47,713 nucleotides of DNA. It comes from Emticicia sp043780375 (lineage in GTDB: Bacteria; Bacteroidota; Bacteroidia; Cytophagales; Spirosomataceae). Below, in pieces: positions 16,463 through 24,963 of this stretch. Position 1 is the first letter of the stretch; every line of letters starts with the position of its first letter. A program made the translations under genes and the position numbers. The stretch spans positions 1 to 47,713 of the forward strand of contig NZ_JAYWCU010000152.1 of assembly GCF_043780375.1 (NCBI RefSeq). Direction: 5' to 3'. A model generated the notes under the pieces. That model was given only the letters and a program-made list of their open reading frames with translations. It was not told the DNA's origin and ran no database searches.

Positions 16463-17518
16463 TTACCAACGAATGAGTGCCGAACCCCAAGTAAATCCAC
16501 TACCAAAAGCAGCTAAGCATACCAAATCGCCATCTTTTACTTTTCCTGCTTCCCATGCTTCGCACAAAGCAATTGGAATAGATGCGGCAGTGGTATTGCC
16601 ATATTTCATGATATTATTAAATACTTTTTCATCTGGTAATTTCAATGCCCGTTGCACAAACTGAGCAATACGTAGATTAGCTTGGTGCGGTACTAACATA
16701 TCAATATCGGCAACTGTCAAGCCTGTTTTATTTAGAGCTTCCATGATTACTTCTGGAAACTTCGTTACGGCAGTTTTGAACACCAACTGACCGTTCATAT
16801 TTGGATAATAAGTCTTGTTTTCGAGCAAGTTTTCATAAACAAATATTTCGCCATATTCTACATCTGGAAAACCAAATTGCTCTGCTCCTAAATGATACCC
16901 ACCATGACTTCCCGGGCTAATCAATGCCAATTCTTCGGCGTGCGTACCGTCAGAATGGAGGTGAGTAGTCAAAATTCCCTTGCCTTCTTCTTCTGTTGGT
17001 TGAAGCACAACTGCCCCTGCACCATCGCCAAAAAGAGCCGAAACGTTACGTCCACGGGTCGAGAAATCAAGACCCATTGAGTGCATTTCAGAGCCAACCA
17101 CGAGTACGTTTTTATACATACCACCTTTAATAAATTGGTCAGCCACCGAGAGTGCATATATGAAACCAGAGCATTGATTTCTGATGTCTAAAGCCCCCAT
17201 TTCTTTGTGTGTAATGCCTAATTCACGTTGTAAAAGCACCCCACAACCTGGAAAATAATAGTCAGGACTCAATGTGGCAAATATAATGAAATCTATTTCT
17301 TCGAGTGCGATACCTGCTCGTTCACATGCAATTTTTGTTGCTGCTGCACCCATTGTAGTAGGTGTTTCAAACCCTTTTTTTCCGTAACGCCTTTCTTTTA
17401 TTCCAGAACGTTCCTGAATCCATTCGTCGGTTGTGTCCATCACTTTCATTAAATCGAAGTTCGTAACAACGGTTTCGGGAACATAAAAACCTATCCCAGC
17501 AATTTTTGAATGTAACAT
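16463..17518 (-). CDS. fabH: Beta-ketoacyl-ACP synthase III (KAS III)
   Basis: The 351-residue protein has the thiolase fold and the full KAS III triad: Cys116 in DIRNQCSGFIYA, His278 in VPHQANLRI and Asn308 in YGNTTAASIPIA, plus TTDEWIQERSGIKERR near residue 30 and GDGAGAVVL near 164. It condenses acetyl- or branched acyl-CoA with malonyl-ACP to begin fatty acid synthesis. It stands alone, not next to plsX or acpP as the housekeeping copy often is, and it carries an extra loop around residues 200-240, so it may be a secondary FabH-like enzyme. A recognisable promoter precedes it. Confidence 0.92.
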   Translation of the reverse strand: MLHSKIAGIGFYVPETVVTNFDLMKVMDTTDEWIQERSGIKERRYGKKGFETPTTMGAAATKIACERAGIALEEIDFIIFATLSPDYYFPGCGVLLQRELGITHKEMGALDIRNQCSGFIYALSVADQFIKGGMYKNVLVVGSEMHSMGLDFSTRGRNVSALFGDGAGAVVLQPTEEEGKGILTTHLHSDGTHAEELALISPGSHGGYHLGAEQFGFPDVEYGEIFVYENLLENKTYYPNMNGQLVFKTAVTKFPEVIMEALNKTGLTVADIDMLVPHQANLRIAQFVQRALKLPDEKVFNNIMKYGNTTAASIPIALCEAWEAGKVKDGDLVCLAAFGSGFTWGSALIRW

Positions 17519-17544
17519 ATCTTTTGTGTTTTAGAATCTTGCTG

Positions 17545-17577
17545 CGAAGTTAATAGAAAAACTTTTGATTGTGCAAA
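17545..17577 (-). promoter_or_regulatory. Promoter of fabH
   Basis: On the minus strand a -33 TTTG (complement of 17574-17577) is followed after 21 bases by TAACTTCG (complement of 17545-17552) and CA. The start site would fall about 20 bases before the fabH ATG. Confidence 0.45.
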
Positions 17578-17734
17578 ACAATCTTAGGAATGTAATATTT
17601 TCACCAATCGTATTTGCTATTCAAAATACTAAATTATATAAAATAAAGAATGATTATTTCGTTTTCATTTTCAAAATCAATACTTTATGTCGATTTTGCA
17701 TTTTAAACTTGCATACTAATTTTTTTCTTAAACA

Positions 17735-20170
17735 ATGAGAAAAACCGTACTGACGCTCGCACTATTGACTTTATTTTTTGCATTTACCTTTGAGGACGAT
17801 TTAATTGATAAAATTGTTGCTCAATTTGACCTTTATAGTACTTCATTTCCACACGAAAAAGCCTATTTGCACCTCGATAAACCTTATTATATGGCAGGTG
17901 AAACTATTTGGTTTAAGGCCTATTTGGTTGAAGCAGCTTCATTATTGCCCGATACTGTGAGTATTCCTTTGTATGTCGAACTTATAGATAATAAAAAGGG
18001 CAAACTTATCGACAAAAAAATATTGAAATTGGAAGGTGGTAGCGGCTATGCAGATTTCGCTTTGCCCGATACACTCAACGCAGGTTACTATCGCATTCGA
18101 GCCTACACCAACTGGATGCTCAACTTTGATGAAAGCCTAATTTTTAGTAAAGATTTCAAGGTTTTTAAATCTAATCAAACCGATGAATTGATTAAATTAA
18201 ATTCGCAAGAAATTGATTTTCGGTTCTTTCCTGAAGGGGGAAATTTGGTAGAAGGGCTCGAAAGCCGACTGGCATATAAGGCAGTAGATGCTTTAGGTAA
18301 TGGACTTGATGTAACTGGTATCGTTCTGACCGAGAAAGGTGATACAATAATAAATTTTGAAAGTGAACATTTTGGTATGGGAATGTTTAATTTTAAACCA
18401 GAAGTAGGAGAGAAGTATATTGCTAAAGTTAAATACCGCAATATTTTTGAAAAAGAAATAGCACTTCCCGTGGCAGAAAGAGAAGGTTTTGTAATTGGTG
18501 TAGAATCGGTAGCAGACCGTGAATATATTCGCTTATACGTAGGACACACTATTGAGAACCTGAGTAGTCCAATTGCTATTATTGGGCAAGCATCTGGGCA
18601 AGTTTGTTATGCGGCTAAAACTATTCCAACCAAAAAAGGTTTATTAATGAAAATTCCTAAGAATAAGTTTCCTCAAGGAGTTGTACAATTTACAGTTTTT
18701 GATGAAAAAGGCGTGCCACGATGTGAGCGAGTGGTTTTCTTGAAGAAAGATAAACAATTGAATATCAGTATTTTATCTAATAAAGAAAAGTATTTGCCAA
18801 GAGAAAAGGTTATAATAGATATAAATGCCAAAGATGAAAATGGTAAACCAATAGAGGGTGATTTTTCGGTGGCAGTGTTGGATGCCAGTCAGGTTTTAGA
18901 GATGCCTAACGAAGAAAATATTCTAACATATTTACAGCTTAGTGCAGATGTTAACGGTAAAATTGAGCAACCAGCTTATTATTTCTCAAAAAACAATGGC
19001 GAAGCTGGTCGTCATCTTGATATATTGATGATGACACAGGGTTGGAGGCGTTTCAAATGGGCAGATGTGTTAAAAACCGAACTTCCTGCACCGAAATTTT
19101 CTTTGGAGCGAGGCATAAGCCTTTCGGGAGAAATTAGTAGGCAAAATGGAAAACCTTTTGAAAAACCAGTCAATCTGACTTTTATTTTTTCATTGAAAGA
19201 CAGCACCCGACTTTTTGGAATGGGTTTGGCAGAAAAAAATGGCTCATTCACAATCAATAATTTGAATTTTATTGACTCGGCAAAAGTAATTGTGCAAGCC
19301 ATTGCAGGACAGTATAATCGAAGTACAAAAATACATGTCAACCGAACCTTTTCTCCCAAAATTCAGCTTGTGGCTATTCCGTATAATGCCGTTGCTTTCG
19401 AAGAAAAAGAACTTGCCGACTACCTTAAACGAACCAAAGATGCCTTAGAATTAGAAAAGATTTTGCGATTCAATAAATCTCAGATGTTAAAAGAAGTAGT
19501 CGTAAAAGCCAAGCGAAAAGAGGTTGAAACCGATTCTCGTGTACTTTATAGCAGCCCAAGTAAATCAATCACTATTGACCAAACAATGATGGGTTATCTG
19601 AATGTGCTTGACTTGCTACGTGGGCGTTTGGCAGGTGTTCAGGTGTCGGGTAGTGCCAATGACCCGACAATTACAATTAGAGGAGTTAGTTCACTTTCGG
19701 GTTCGTCCGAACCACTGTTTTTATTGGATGGAATGCGAACAGATAAATCGGCAATTTTGATGATATCAGTTGCAGATGTGGAGAAAGTAGATGTACTAAC
19801 AGGCGGAGAAGCAGGCGTTTATGGTTCGGCAACGGGAGTAGTGTCTATTTTAACAAAACGTGGAAATTCAAGCTATGATTATACTAAAGAAAAAGCAGAA
19901 GGTATAGAGATTGTTGGTATGGCAGGGTATTATCCAACGAAAGAGTTTTATGCACCAAAATACGATGAAAAGATTCCCGAGCATATTCGCCCAGATTTTC
20001 GTTCAACTATTTTTTGGTTGCCAAAAATAAAGACCGATGCTCATGGTAAAGCCCAATTTACCTACTTCAATTCCGAAGCCGAAACTAAGGTGAATATTTG
20101 TTTAGAGGGTTTGACGTCAAAGGGCATACCAATCGTAGCAAAAAGTACTTACTCCATTGTAAGGAAATAG
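17735..20170 (+). CDS. Secreted MG2-like protein with isolated TonB plug domain
   Basis: An 811-residue exported protein (signal segment MRKTVLTLALLTLFFAFTF). The N-terminal part has the macroglobulin MG2-like opening HEKAYLHLDKPYYMAGETIWFKAYLVEA (about residues 40-70) and further beta-sandwich repeats to about 570. A TonB-receptor plug domain follows (about 610-710: LDLLRGRLAGVQVSGSANDPTITIRGVSS, PLFLLDGMRTDK, VDVLTGGEAGVYGSATGVVSI), then a C-terminal FRSTIFWLPKIKTDAHGKAQFTYFNSEAETKV segment typical of these proteins. There is no barrel, so it is not a receptor. The architecture recurs in Bacteroidota without a known role; it may dock on a TonB system or a SusC-like barrel. Confidence 0.85.
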   Translation: MRKTVLTLALLTLFFAFTFEDDLIDKIVAQFDLYSTSFPHEKAYLHLDKPYYMAGETIWFKAYLVEAASLLPDTVSIPLYVELIDNKKGKLIDKKILKLEGGSGYADFALPDTLNAGYYRIRAYTNWMLNFDESLIFSKDFKVFKSNQTDELIKLNSQEIDFRFFPEGGNLVEGLESRLAYKAVDALGNGLDVTGIVLTEKGDTIINFESEHFGMGMFNFKPEVGEKYIAKVKYRNIFEKEIALPVAEREGFVIGVESVADREYIRLYVGHTIENLSSPIAIIGQASGQVCYAAKTIPTKKGLLMKIPKNKFPQGVVQFTVFDEKGVPRCERVVFLKKDKQLNISILSNKEKYLPREKVIIDINAKDENGKPIEGDFSVAVLDASQVLEMPNEENILTYLQLSADVNGKIEQPAYYFSKNNGEAGRHLDILMMTQGWRRFKWADVLKTELPAPKFSLERGISLSGEISRQNGKPFEKPVNLTFIFSLKDSTRLFGMGLAEKNGSFTINNLNFIDSAKVIVQAIAGQYNRSTKIHVNRTFSPKIQLVAIPYNAVAFEEKELADYLKRTKDALELEKILRFNKSQMLKEVVVKAKRKEVETDSRVLYSSPSKSITIDQTMMGYLNVLDLLRGRLAGVQVSGSANDPTITIRGVSSLSGSSEPLFLLDGMRTDKSAILMISVADVEKVDVLTGGEAGVYGSATGVVSILTKRGNSSYDYTKEKAEGIEIVGMAGYYPTKEFYAPKYDEKIPEHIRPDFRSTIFWLPKIKTDAHGKAQFTYFNSEAETKVNICLEGLTSKGIPIVAKSTYSIVRK

Positions 20171-20226
20171 CAATTAATTTTGTTTTTTTGGAAACTTAGA
20201 GGAGTAGATGCTTTCCAAGAAAATTA

Positions 20227-20256
20227 TTGTAAAATCAATGAAAAATTGTACTTTTG
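20227..20256 (+). promoter_or_regulatory. Promoter of the Rrf2 gene
   Basis: TTG at 20227-20229, exactly 19 bases, then TACTTTTG at 20249-20256: the best match to the Bacteroidota consensus in this window. The start site would be near 20263 with a leader of about 58 bases. It also rules against the upstream in-frame start at 20180. Confidence 0.65.
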
Positions 20257-20320
20257 TTGTAGAAGATTTCAGTTTTCCTATTATCTGATTTCTCAAAAAA
20301 CCTTCGTCCAAACAAGTAAA

Positions 20321-20755
20321 ATGATTTCTAAAAAAGCGAAATATGCTCTGAAAGCCTTAAAAGTGCTTTCAGAAAAATACGAATCGAAGCAGCCGATTTT
20401 GATTGCTGATATAGCTGAACAGCAGAGTATTCCGAAGAAATTTTTAGAAGCTATTCTGCTCGAACTTCGCAATAATGGAGTGTTGCATAGCCAAAAAGGA
20501 AAGGGTGGAGGATACCAATTACGAATGCCCCCCGAAGACGTTACTATTGCCAAAATCGTTCGTATTATTGATGGACCAATCTCGCCAATGCTTTGTGTTT
20601 CGCTTCATTTTTATGGAAAATGCGACGACTGCGTTGATGAAAAAACCTGCTGTATTCGCCCAATTATGGAAAAAGTGCGTGATGCAAATTTAGCTGTTTA
20701 TGAGCATACAACCCTAAGAGATTTGATGGATAAAGAAGAGGTTGTTGTTGGTTAA
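20321..20755 (+). CDS. Rrf2 family transcriptional regulator
   Basis: ATG 20321 gives the standard Rrf2 N-terminus MISKKAKYALKALKVLSEKY; the open frame extends upstream through the promoter and is not used. The 144-residue protein has a winged helix (about 1-65; IADIAEQQSIPKKFLEAILLELRNNGVLHSQKGKGGGYQL) and a C-terminal part with Cys92, Cys101, Cys104, Cys110 and Cys111 (LCVSLHFYGKCDDCVDEKTCC). Those cysteines suggest an iron-sulfur or redox sensor as in IscR, but spacing differs from IscR (92/98/104). The likely targets (sulfur or iron-sulfur genes) are not in the window. Confidence 0.92.
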   Translation: MISKKAKYALKALKVLSEKYESKQPILIADIAEQQSIPKKFLEAILLELRNNGVLHSQKGKGGGYQLRMPPEDVTIAKIVRIIDGPISPMLCVSLHFYGKCDDCVDEKTCCIRPIMEKVRDANLAVYEHTTLRDLMDKEEVVVG

Positions 20756-20780
20756 TTCATTTTTAAATAAATTTCATTTC

Positions 20781-21614
20781 TCAAAACTTAATCGGAGGCA
20801 ATTTTTTAGCATTTACAGGAAGTTCACGAATCTTCAAATCTACTGGTAAAGGTTCTAAATCAACGCTGATACGTGGGTCCAGCAAAGTGGTGGCATTTTT
20901 TAGCCAACTATACGTATTTACAGGAAAAGGATTTCCTACTTCATCTATTCGTAAATAAGTCATGTGCAAGTGCGTATCTGAGCGAGGCTTGGCAGCATTG
21001 AAACCTGTTCTACCAACCAAGGCGATTTTTTGACCAGCCCTCACAATTTGCCCTGTTTTTACATAGATTTCTCGTTGATGGGCATAATACCAAAGTCCGC
21101 CCGTAGTGGTATCATAAATCCAAATATAATTTCCTCCCCGATATTCGCTGCCTGTTTGCCAATTGTTTTCTGTAGCAATCACTACGCCATCGCTTACTGA
21201 AAGTACCGCCACGTAGTCACCCGTTCGGTCGTCTTTGCAGTCTTGGTTTTTATCTTTCATAAAAATATCGTGTGCTGGGTGGCTTCCTTTTTTTGTTTGG
21301 TCAAACAAATCGTAGCCTCGAGGAATATAACCTTTGCCATAACCACCCACCGCTCGAAAATCGAAACCCATTAACGGAAATGCAATACTGACTTTCGTAG
21401 AATCGTAATAGGTAGTTGGAAATGCCTTTTTAAAAACAAACATCATGTCTTGAAAACGCTCCTTTGCCTCTTCGGGTGTCAGCTTATATTCACGAATATC
21501 CACCAATAGCTGTTTATACCCGTTGACAGCTTCTTGGTATTTTTTTAAAGTAATACTAGAACTATCTTTCTGTAAAACTAGCAAGTTTAAACAAAAAACA
21601 AAAACTTTAATCAT
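20781..21614 (-). CDS. M23 family metallopeptidase (peptidoglycan hydrolase)
   Basis: Start ATG 21614 gives a signal peptide (MIKVFVFCLNLLVLQ); a TTG nine bases upstream is less likely. The 277-residue protein carries the LytM/M23 zinc site: HPAHDIFM near residue 118 (HxxxD) and THLHMTYL near 221 (HxH), with the intervening DGVVIATENNW and WYYAHQREIYVKTGQIVRAGQKIALVGRTG. It is predicted to cut peptide cross-bridges of peptidoglycan in the periplasm. About 80 residues before the catalytic domain are helical and charged. The Rrf2 gene converges on it with 25 bases between stops. Confidence 0.9.
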   Translation of the reverse strand: MIKVFVFCLNLLVLQKDSSSITLKKYQEAVNGYKQLLVDIREYKLTPEEAKERFQDMMFVFKKAFPTTYYDSTKVSIAFPLMGFDFRAVGGYGKGYIPRGYDLFDQTKKGSHPAHDIFMKDKNQDCKDDRTGDYVAVLSVSDGVVIATENNWQTGSEYRGGNYIWIYDTTTGGLWYYAHQREIYVKTGQIVRAGQKIALVGRTGFNAAKPRSDTHLHMTYLRIDEVGNPFPVNTYSWLKNATTLLDPRISVDLEPLPVDLKIRELPVNAKKLPPIKF

Positions 21615-21802
21615 ACTTCTCAACTATTTGCTGCATTTGTTTGAAGCACGAATTTAAGAAAATACTTGTCGAATATAGAAATACAGGTCTTAAATTTGGA
21701 AAAAAGGTATTTATTTGGACTTGTATTTGTGTTTTTTTTAGAAAGAATTTAACTAAATTGATTTTTGTCGATATTTTAAGATTATTTTAATTTGTATTTA
21801 TC

Positions 21803-21810
21803 TAACTTTG
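21803..21810 (+). promoter_or_regulatory. -7 box of the NlpC/P60 gene
   Basis: TAACTTTG followed by CA matches TAnnTTTG; no -33 TTG at proper spacing was found. The start site would lie about 20 bases before ATG 21836. Confidence 0.4.
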
Positions 21811-21835
21811 CACTCAGAACCAAATTTATATTTGA

Positions 21836-22381
21836 ATGTTTAAAAAACTTTTGATTGGTTGGCTGTTTGTCGTTTATCCGTTATTAGGTCTTTCTAATGA
21901 CGATATTCTCACCAAAAAAACAACTACTGGGCGGTACTCTGCTTCTACTACTGAAGTTTCGATAAAAGACCCATATTTAAAATTAGCCGACGACATTCAG
22001 CGATATTCCAAAAAATTTATTGGTACACCTTATTTACGAGGAGGAAAAGCTACCAAAGGATTCGATTGCTCAGGATTTGTAATTTATGTTTTTGCCAAAT
22101 TTGGACTTAAATTGGGAGCGTGTAGCACCGAATTGGCCAAGTTAGGATACGATGTATCATCGGAAGCGGCAATGCCCGGTGATTTGATTTTCTTTAAAAG
22201 AGGAGCAAACTCAAAAAGCGGCGTTTCGCACGTTGGAATTGTGATAGATTCTAATGAAAGAGGTGTGAAATTCATTCATTCTGCGAGTAGTAAAGGTGTA
22301 ACGATCAGTTATTTACACGAAAAATATTATACTACTCATTTTGTAGGCATCCACCGAGTAATTGATAGTTTGAAACAGTAA
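21836..22381 (+). CDS. NlpC/P60 family C40 cysteine peptidase
   Basis: A 181-residue exported protein (signal segment MFKKLLIGWLFVVYPLLGLS). The catalytic residues are Cys78 in KGFDCSGFVIYVF, His132 in VSHVGIVID and His148 in FIHSAS, preceded by FIGTPYLRGG. C40 enzymes cut the D-Glu to diamino-acid bond of stem peptides. There is no SH3 or LysM binding domain, in contrast to the longer relative at 41945. It stands alone and ends in a tandem repeat and a hairpin terminator. Confidence 0.92.
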   Translation: MFKKLLIGWLFVVYPLLGLSNDDILTKKTTTGRYSASTTEVSIKDPYLKLADDIQRYSKKFIGTPYLRGGKATKGFDCSGFVIYVFAKFGLKLGACSTELAKLGYDVSSEAAMPGDLIFFKRGANSKSGVSHVGIVIDSNERGVKFIHSASSKGVTISYLHEKYYTTHFVGIHRVIDSLKQ

Positions 22382-22421
22382 TAGTTTGAAACAATATTAA
22401 GTATTAAATGAGTTTTTATTG

Positions 22422-22465
22422 AGTGAATGTGTGATTCTATGAATTTATTAAATCACACATTCATT
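22422..22465. terminator. Bidirectional terminator (NlpC/P60 / GH127)
   Basis: A 15-bp stem with one G-T pair (22422-22436 with 22451-22465, core AATGTGTGATT) and a 14-base AT-rich loop separates two convergent genes. Confidence 0.65.
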
Positions 22466-22477
22466 AATTCAGTCCAA

Positions 22478-24511
22478 TTACTCCGTCAAAATCTCCAAAC
22501 TTTTAATTTTCGTAGGAAACCAAACCCGCATTTCGCCTTGCCCACGATTCGAACGGGCGTAATATGGAATCAAAATTAATGGTTGAGCTTTGGTGCTTAC
22601 CGTCAAATTATTTTCGATATTGATTGCGTGAGCCGCACCTTTGAGCGTCATTACACCGTTCAGCAAATTAGGTTTAAATTCTTCTGAAAAGAACTGATCG
22701 TCAGGCACAACGAGGTTAGATGTTTTACCATTATTATCTGCAAATTCCGCACAGTAAACTATCGGCCCACGTTCGATAGCAATTTTTCCTATATTGTCTT
22801 TTACTTTCTCGTGGGCTATTACTTGTTGAATATTCATGGGTAGTTCAAAGATAATTTTGTCTCCTTTCTTCCAAGTTCGGTCTATAATGGCATAGCCATT
22901 TTCTTCTTTATATTCTATAGTTTCTCCTTTGATATTAGTGACTTTGAGTTTTTTCAATCCTATATTATCTTTATTATAATGGTACAAATCGGTAGGGAAA
23001 GCCACATTTTTTGCAAACCCTGGAATACGAATATACAATGGGAATTGTACACCATTTTTATTACTTGGCTCAACCGAAATATCAACCATTCCTTGCCAAG
23101 GATATTCGGTTTTTTGCGTAATCGTCACATTTTCTTTAGGCAAAACTTCCAACGTTGTCGTATTCGACATAAAAAGATTTACATAAACACGGTTGTCTTT
23201 TTGGGCATAAACATAACTCGGAATCGAAGGCATAAAACGGCAAATATTGGTTGGACAACACGAACAGCCGAACCACGGTGAACGTTTGTTTTCGCCACTC
23301 AGTTTACCTTTTTGGAAATTATATTCCATCGGATTCTCATAATTGAATGATTTTCCATCCAATCCTATGCCACTGATGAGTCCGTTATAAAGCGTTCTTT
23401 CCAAAATATCAATGTATTTTGAGTCGCCATACATCATAAACATTCGGTGATTCCAGTAAACACTGGCAATGGCTGCACAAGTTTCGCAATAAGCCGAATG
23501 ATTTGAAAGCTCATAATCTGGGCCAAAACCTTCCCAATTTCCTGCTTGTCCGAGTCCGCCTGTGATGTAAGTTTTTTTCGTGAAAGCATTATCCCAAATT
23601 TTATTGAGGGAGGTCAAATATTCCAAATTATTGGTCATGGAAGCAACATCTGCCATGCCTGCATACAGATAGGCTGCCCGCACCGAGTGCCCGAGAGCTT
23701 CGGTTTGTTGTGTTACAGGAATATTATCTTGCCAGTAAGCCCCTGTCTGCCAGACAGTTGCGTCTTTTTCGCCAGTTTTTTTGTCATACTTTCGTTGCCC
23801 TCTACAATCAATAAAGAATTTCGACAAATCGAAATATTTTTGATTGCCTGTTACCCTGTAAAGTTTCACTAAACCTATCTCAATTACTTGATGTCCAGGA
23901 GCAACTGATTTTTTTCCTGGCCCAAAAACTGTCAACAAATGGTCAGCGTTTTTAATAGCAATATTCAGCATATTTCGCTTATTTGTTGCCAAATAATGTG
24001 CTGTTGCTGCTTCATAAAAATGCCCCATATTATAGAGTTCGTGGCTCAATTCATGCTCTTTTTCGTAGCGAACTTTGCCAATCCACGGGTGAGTGGTATC
24101 GCCCATTGTGCGAGTAGTATATAAATAGCCGTCAGGCTCTTGAGCTTTGCCGATAAGCGTAATGAGCGAATCTAAATAGGTGTCTAATTTAGCATCGTAT
24201 TTTACATGAAGTGAATAAGCTGCTCCTTCGATGATTTTGTAAACGTCCGAATCGTCGAATGGGTAGGTGGTACAAAGTTTGCCTGTGTGAGAAACTGCCT
24301 GTTCAAAATTTTTGATACGTCCTGTTTCTTTCGATTTTTGGAAAGACCAAGGAATGGTAACCGTTCGGTTGATTTCGAGTTTGGGTAACCAAAAATTATC
24401 ATTGAGTTTGACTTTCGTGAAAGGTACACCACGATAAGGATAATCTTTTTGGACTTGAGCCAATGAGATAAGAGATGTAAGACAAAAGACAAGAGACAGG
24501 TAGCGTTTCAT
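22478..24511 (-). CDS. GH127 (DUF1680) beta-L-arabinofuranosidase-type glycoside hydrolase
   Basis: Start ATG 24511 gives a signal peptide (MKRYLSLVFCLTSLISLAQ); an upstream in-frame start at 24631 would run into the divergent gene. The 677-residue protein has the GH127 zinc-cysteine site: Glu343 and Cys345 in YCETCAAIAS and Cys418/Cys419 in WFGCSCCPTN, matching Glu338, Cys340, Cys417 and Cys418 of HypBA1, in which the first Cys of the pair is the nucleophile. The N-terminal (alpha/alpha)6 barrel (PDGYLYTTR, HELYNMGHFYEAA) and the C-terminal beta-sandwich are complete. It should release beta-L-arabinofuranose or a related sugar in the periplasm. It is transcribed alone. Confidence 0.92.
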   Translation of the reverse strand: MKRYLSLVFCLTSLISLAQVQKDYPYRGVPFTKVKLNDNFWLPKLEINRTVTIPWSFQKSKETGRIKNFEQAVSHTGKLCTTYPFDDSDVYKIIEGAAYSLHVKYDAKLDTYLDSLITLIGKAQEPDGYLYTTRTMGDTTHPWIGKVRYEKEHELSHELYNMGHFYEAATAHYLATNKRNMLNIAIKNADHLLTVFGPGKKSVAPGHQVIEIGLVKLYRVTGNQKYFDLSKFFIDCRGQRKYDKKTGEKDATVWQTGAYWQDNIPVTQQTEALGHSVRAAYLYAGMADVASMTNNLEYLTSLNKIWDNAFTKKTYITGGLGQAGNWEGFGPDYELSNHSAYCETCAAIASVYWNHRMFMMYGDSKYIDILERTLYNGLISGIGLDGKSFNYENPMEYNFQKGKLSGENKRSPWFGCSCCPTNICRFMPSIPSYVYAQKDNRVYVNLFMSNTTTLEVLPKENVTITQKTEYPWQGMVDISVEPSNKNGVQFPLYIRIPGFAKNVAFPTDLYHYNKDNIGLKKLKVTNIKGETIEYKEENGYAIIDRTWKKGDKIIFELPMNIQQVIAHEKVKDNIGKIAIERGPIVYCAEFADNNGKTSNLVVPDDQFFSEEFKPNLLNGVMTLKGAAHAINIENNLTVSTKAQPLILIPYYARSNRGQGEMRVWFPTKIKSLEILTE

Positions 24512-24589
24512 GCGATGTAAGGGTTGATGATTTTTTATAAAGTAAGAAATAAATTTTCGTAATTTGCCAAAAAAAATCCTCTTAAAAAT

Positions 24590-24868
24590 ATGAAACCTAA
24601 AATTACACTCGAATATTGTCCAAAATGCCATTGGTTATTACGCTCGGCATGGTTGGCTCAAGAATTATTGACAACATTTGAAGAAGAACTCGGCGAAGTA
24701 AGCCTTCGTCCAAGCGAAATTGCAGGAAGTTTCAAAGTTTTGCTCAATGAAGAAGTAATTTTTGACCGTAAACATGAAGGTCATTTTCCTGAAATAAAGG
24801 AATTGAAGCAATTAGTCAGAGATTTGATTGCTCCCGAAAAATCATTGGGGCATAGTGATAGGAAATAA
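24590..24868 (+). CDS. SelT/SelW/SelH-like (Rdx family) protein, cysteine form
   Basis: This 92-residue protein has the Rdx pattern ITLEYCPKCHWLLRSAWLAQELLTTF and EVSLRPSEIAGSFKVLLNEEVIFDRKHEGHFPEIKELKQLVRD. The CPKC motif replaces the CxxU redox site of selenoprotein W, so no selenocysteine is needed. It has a thioredoxin-like fold and a presumed redox role, without a defined partner in bacteria. It diverges from the GH127 gene with 78 bases between start codons. Confidence 0.9.
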   Translation: MKPKITLEYCPKCHWLLRSAWLAQELLTTFEEELGEVSLRPSEIAGSFKVLLNEEVIFDRKHEGHFPEIKELKQLVRDLIAPEKSLGHSDRK

Positions 24869-24963
24869 CGAAATTTAAGATTTACGCAATTTCCAAAGAA
24901 GCATTCCACAAATTAATTATTTGATAATCAACAATTTGACTTTTATTCGTAAATATTTTAATC

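Noticed and set aside
18175..18549. 124-codon minus-strand frame inside the MG2/plug gene
   Set aside because: Fully antisense to a well-supported gene; composition is that of a shadow frame.
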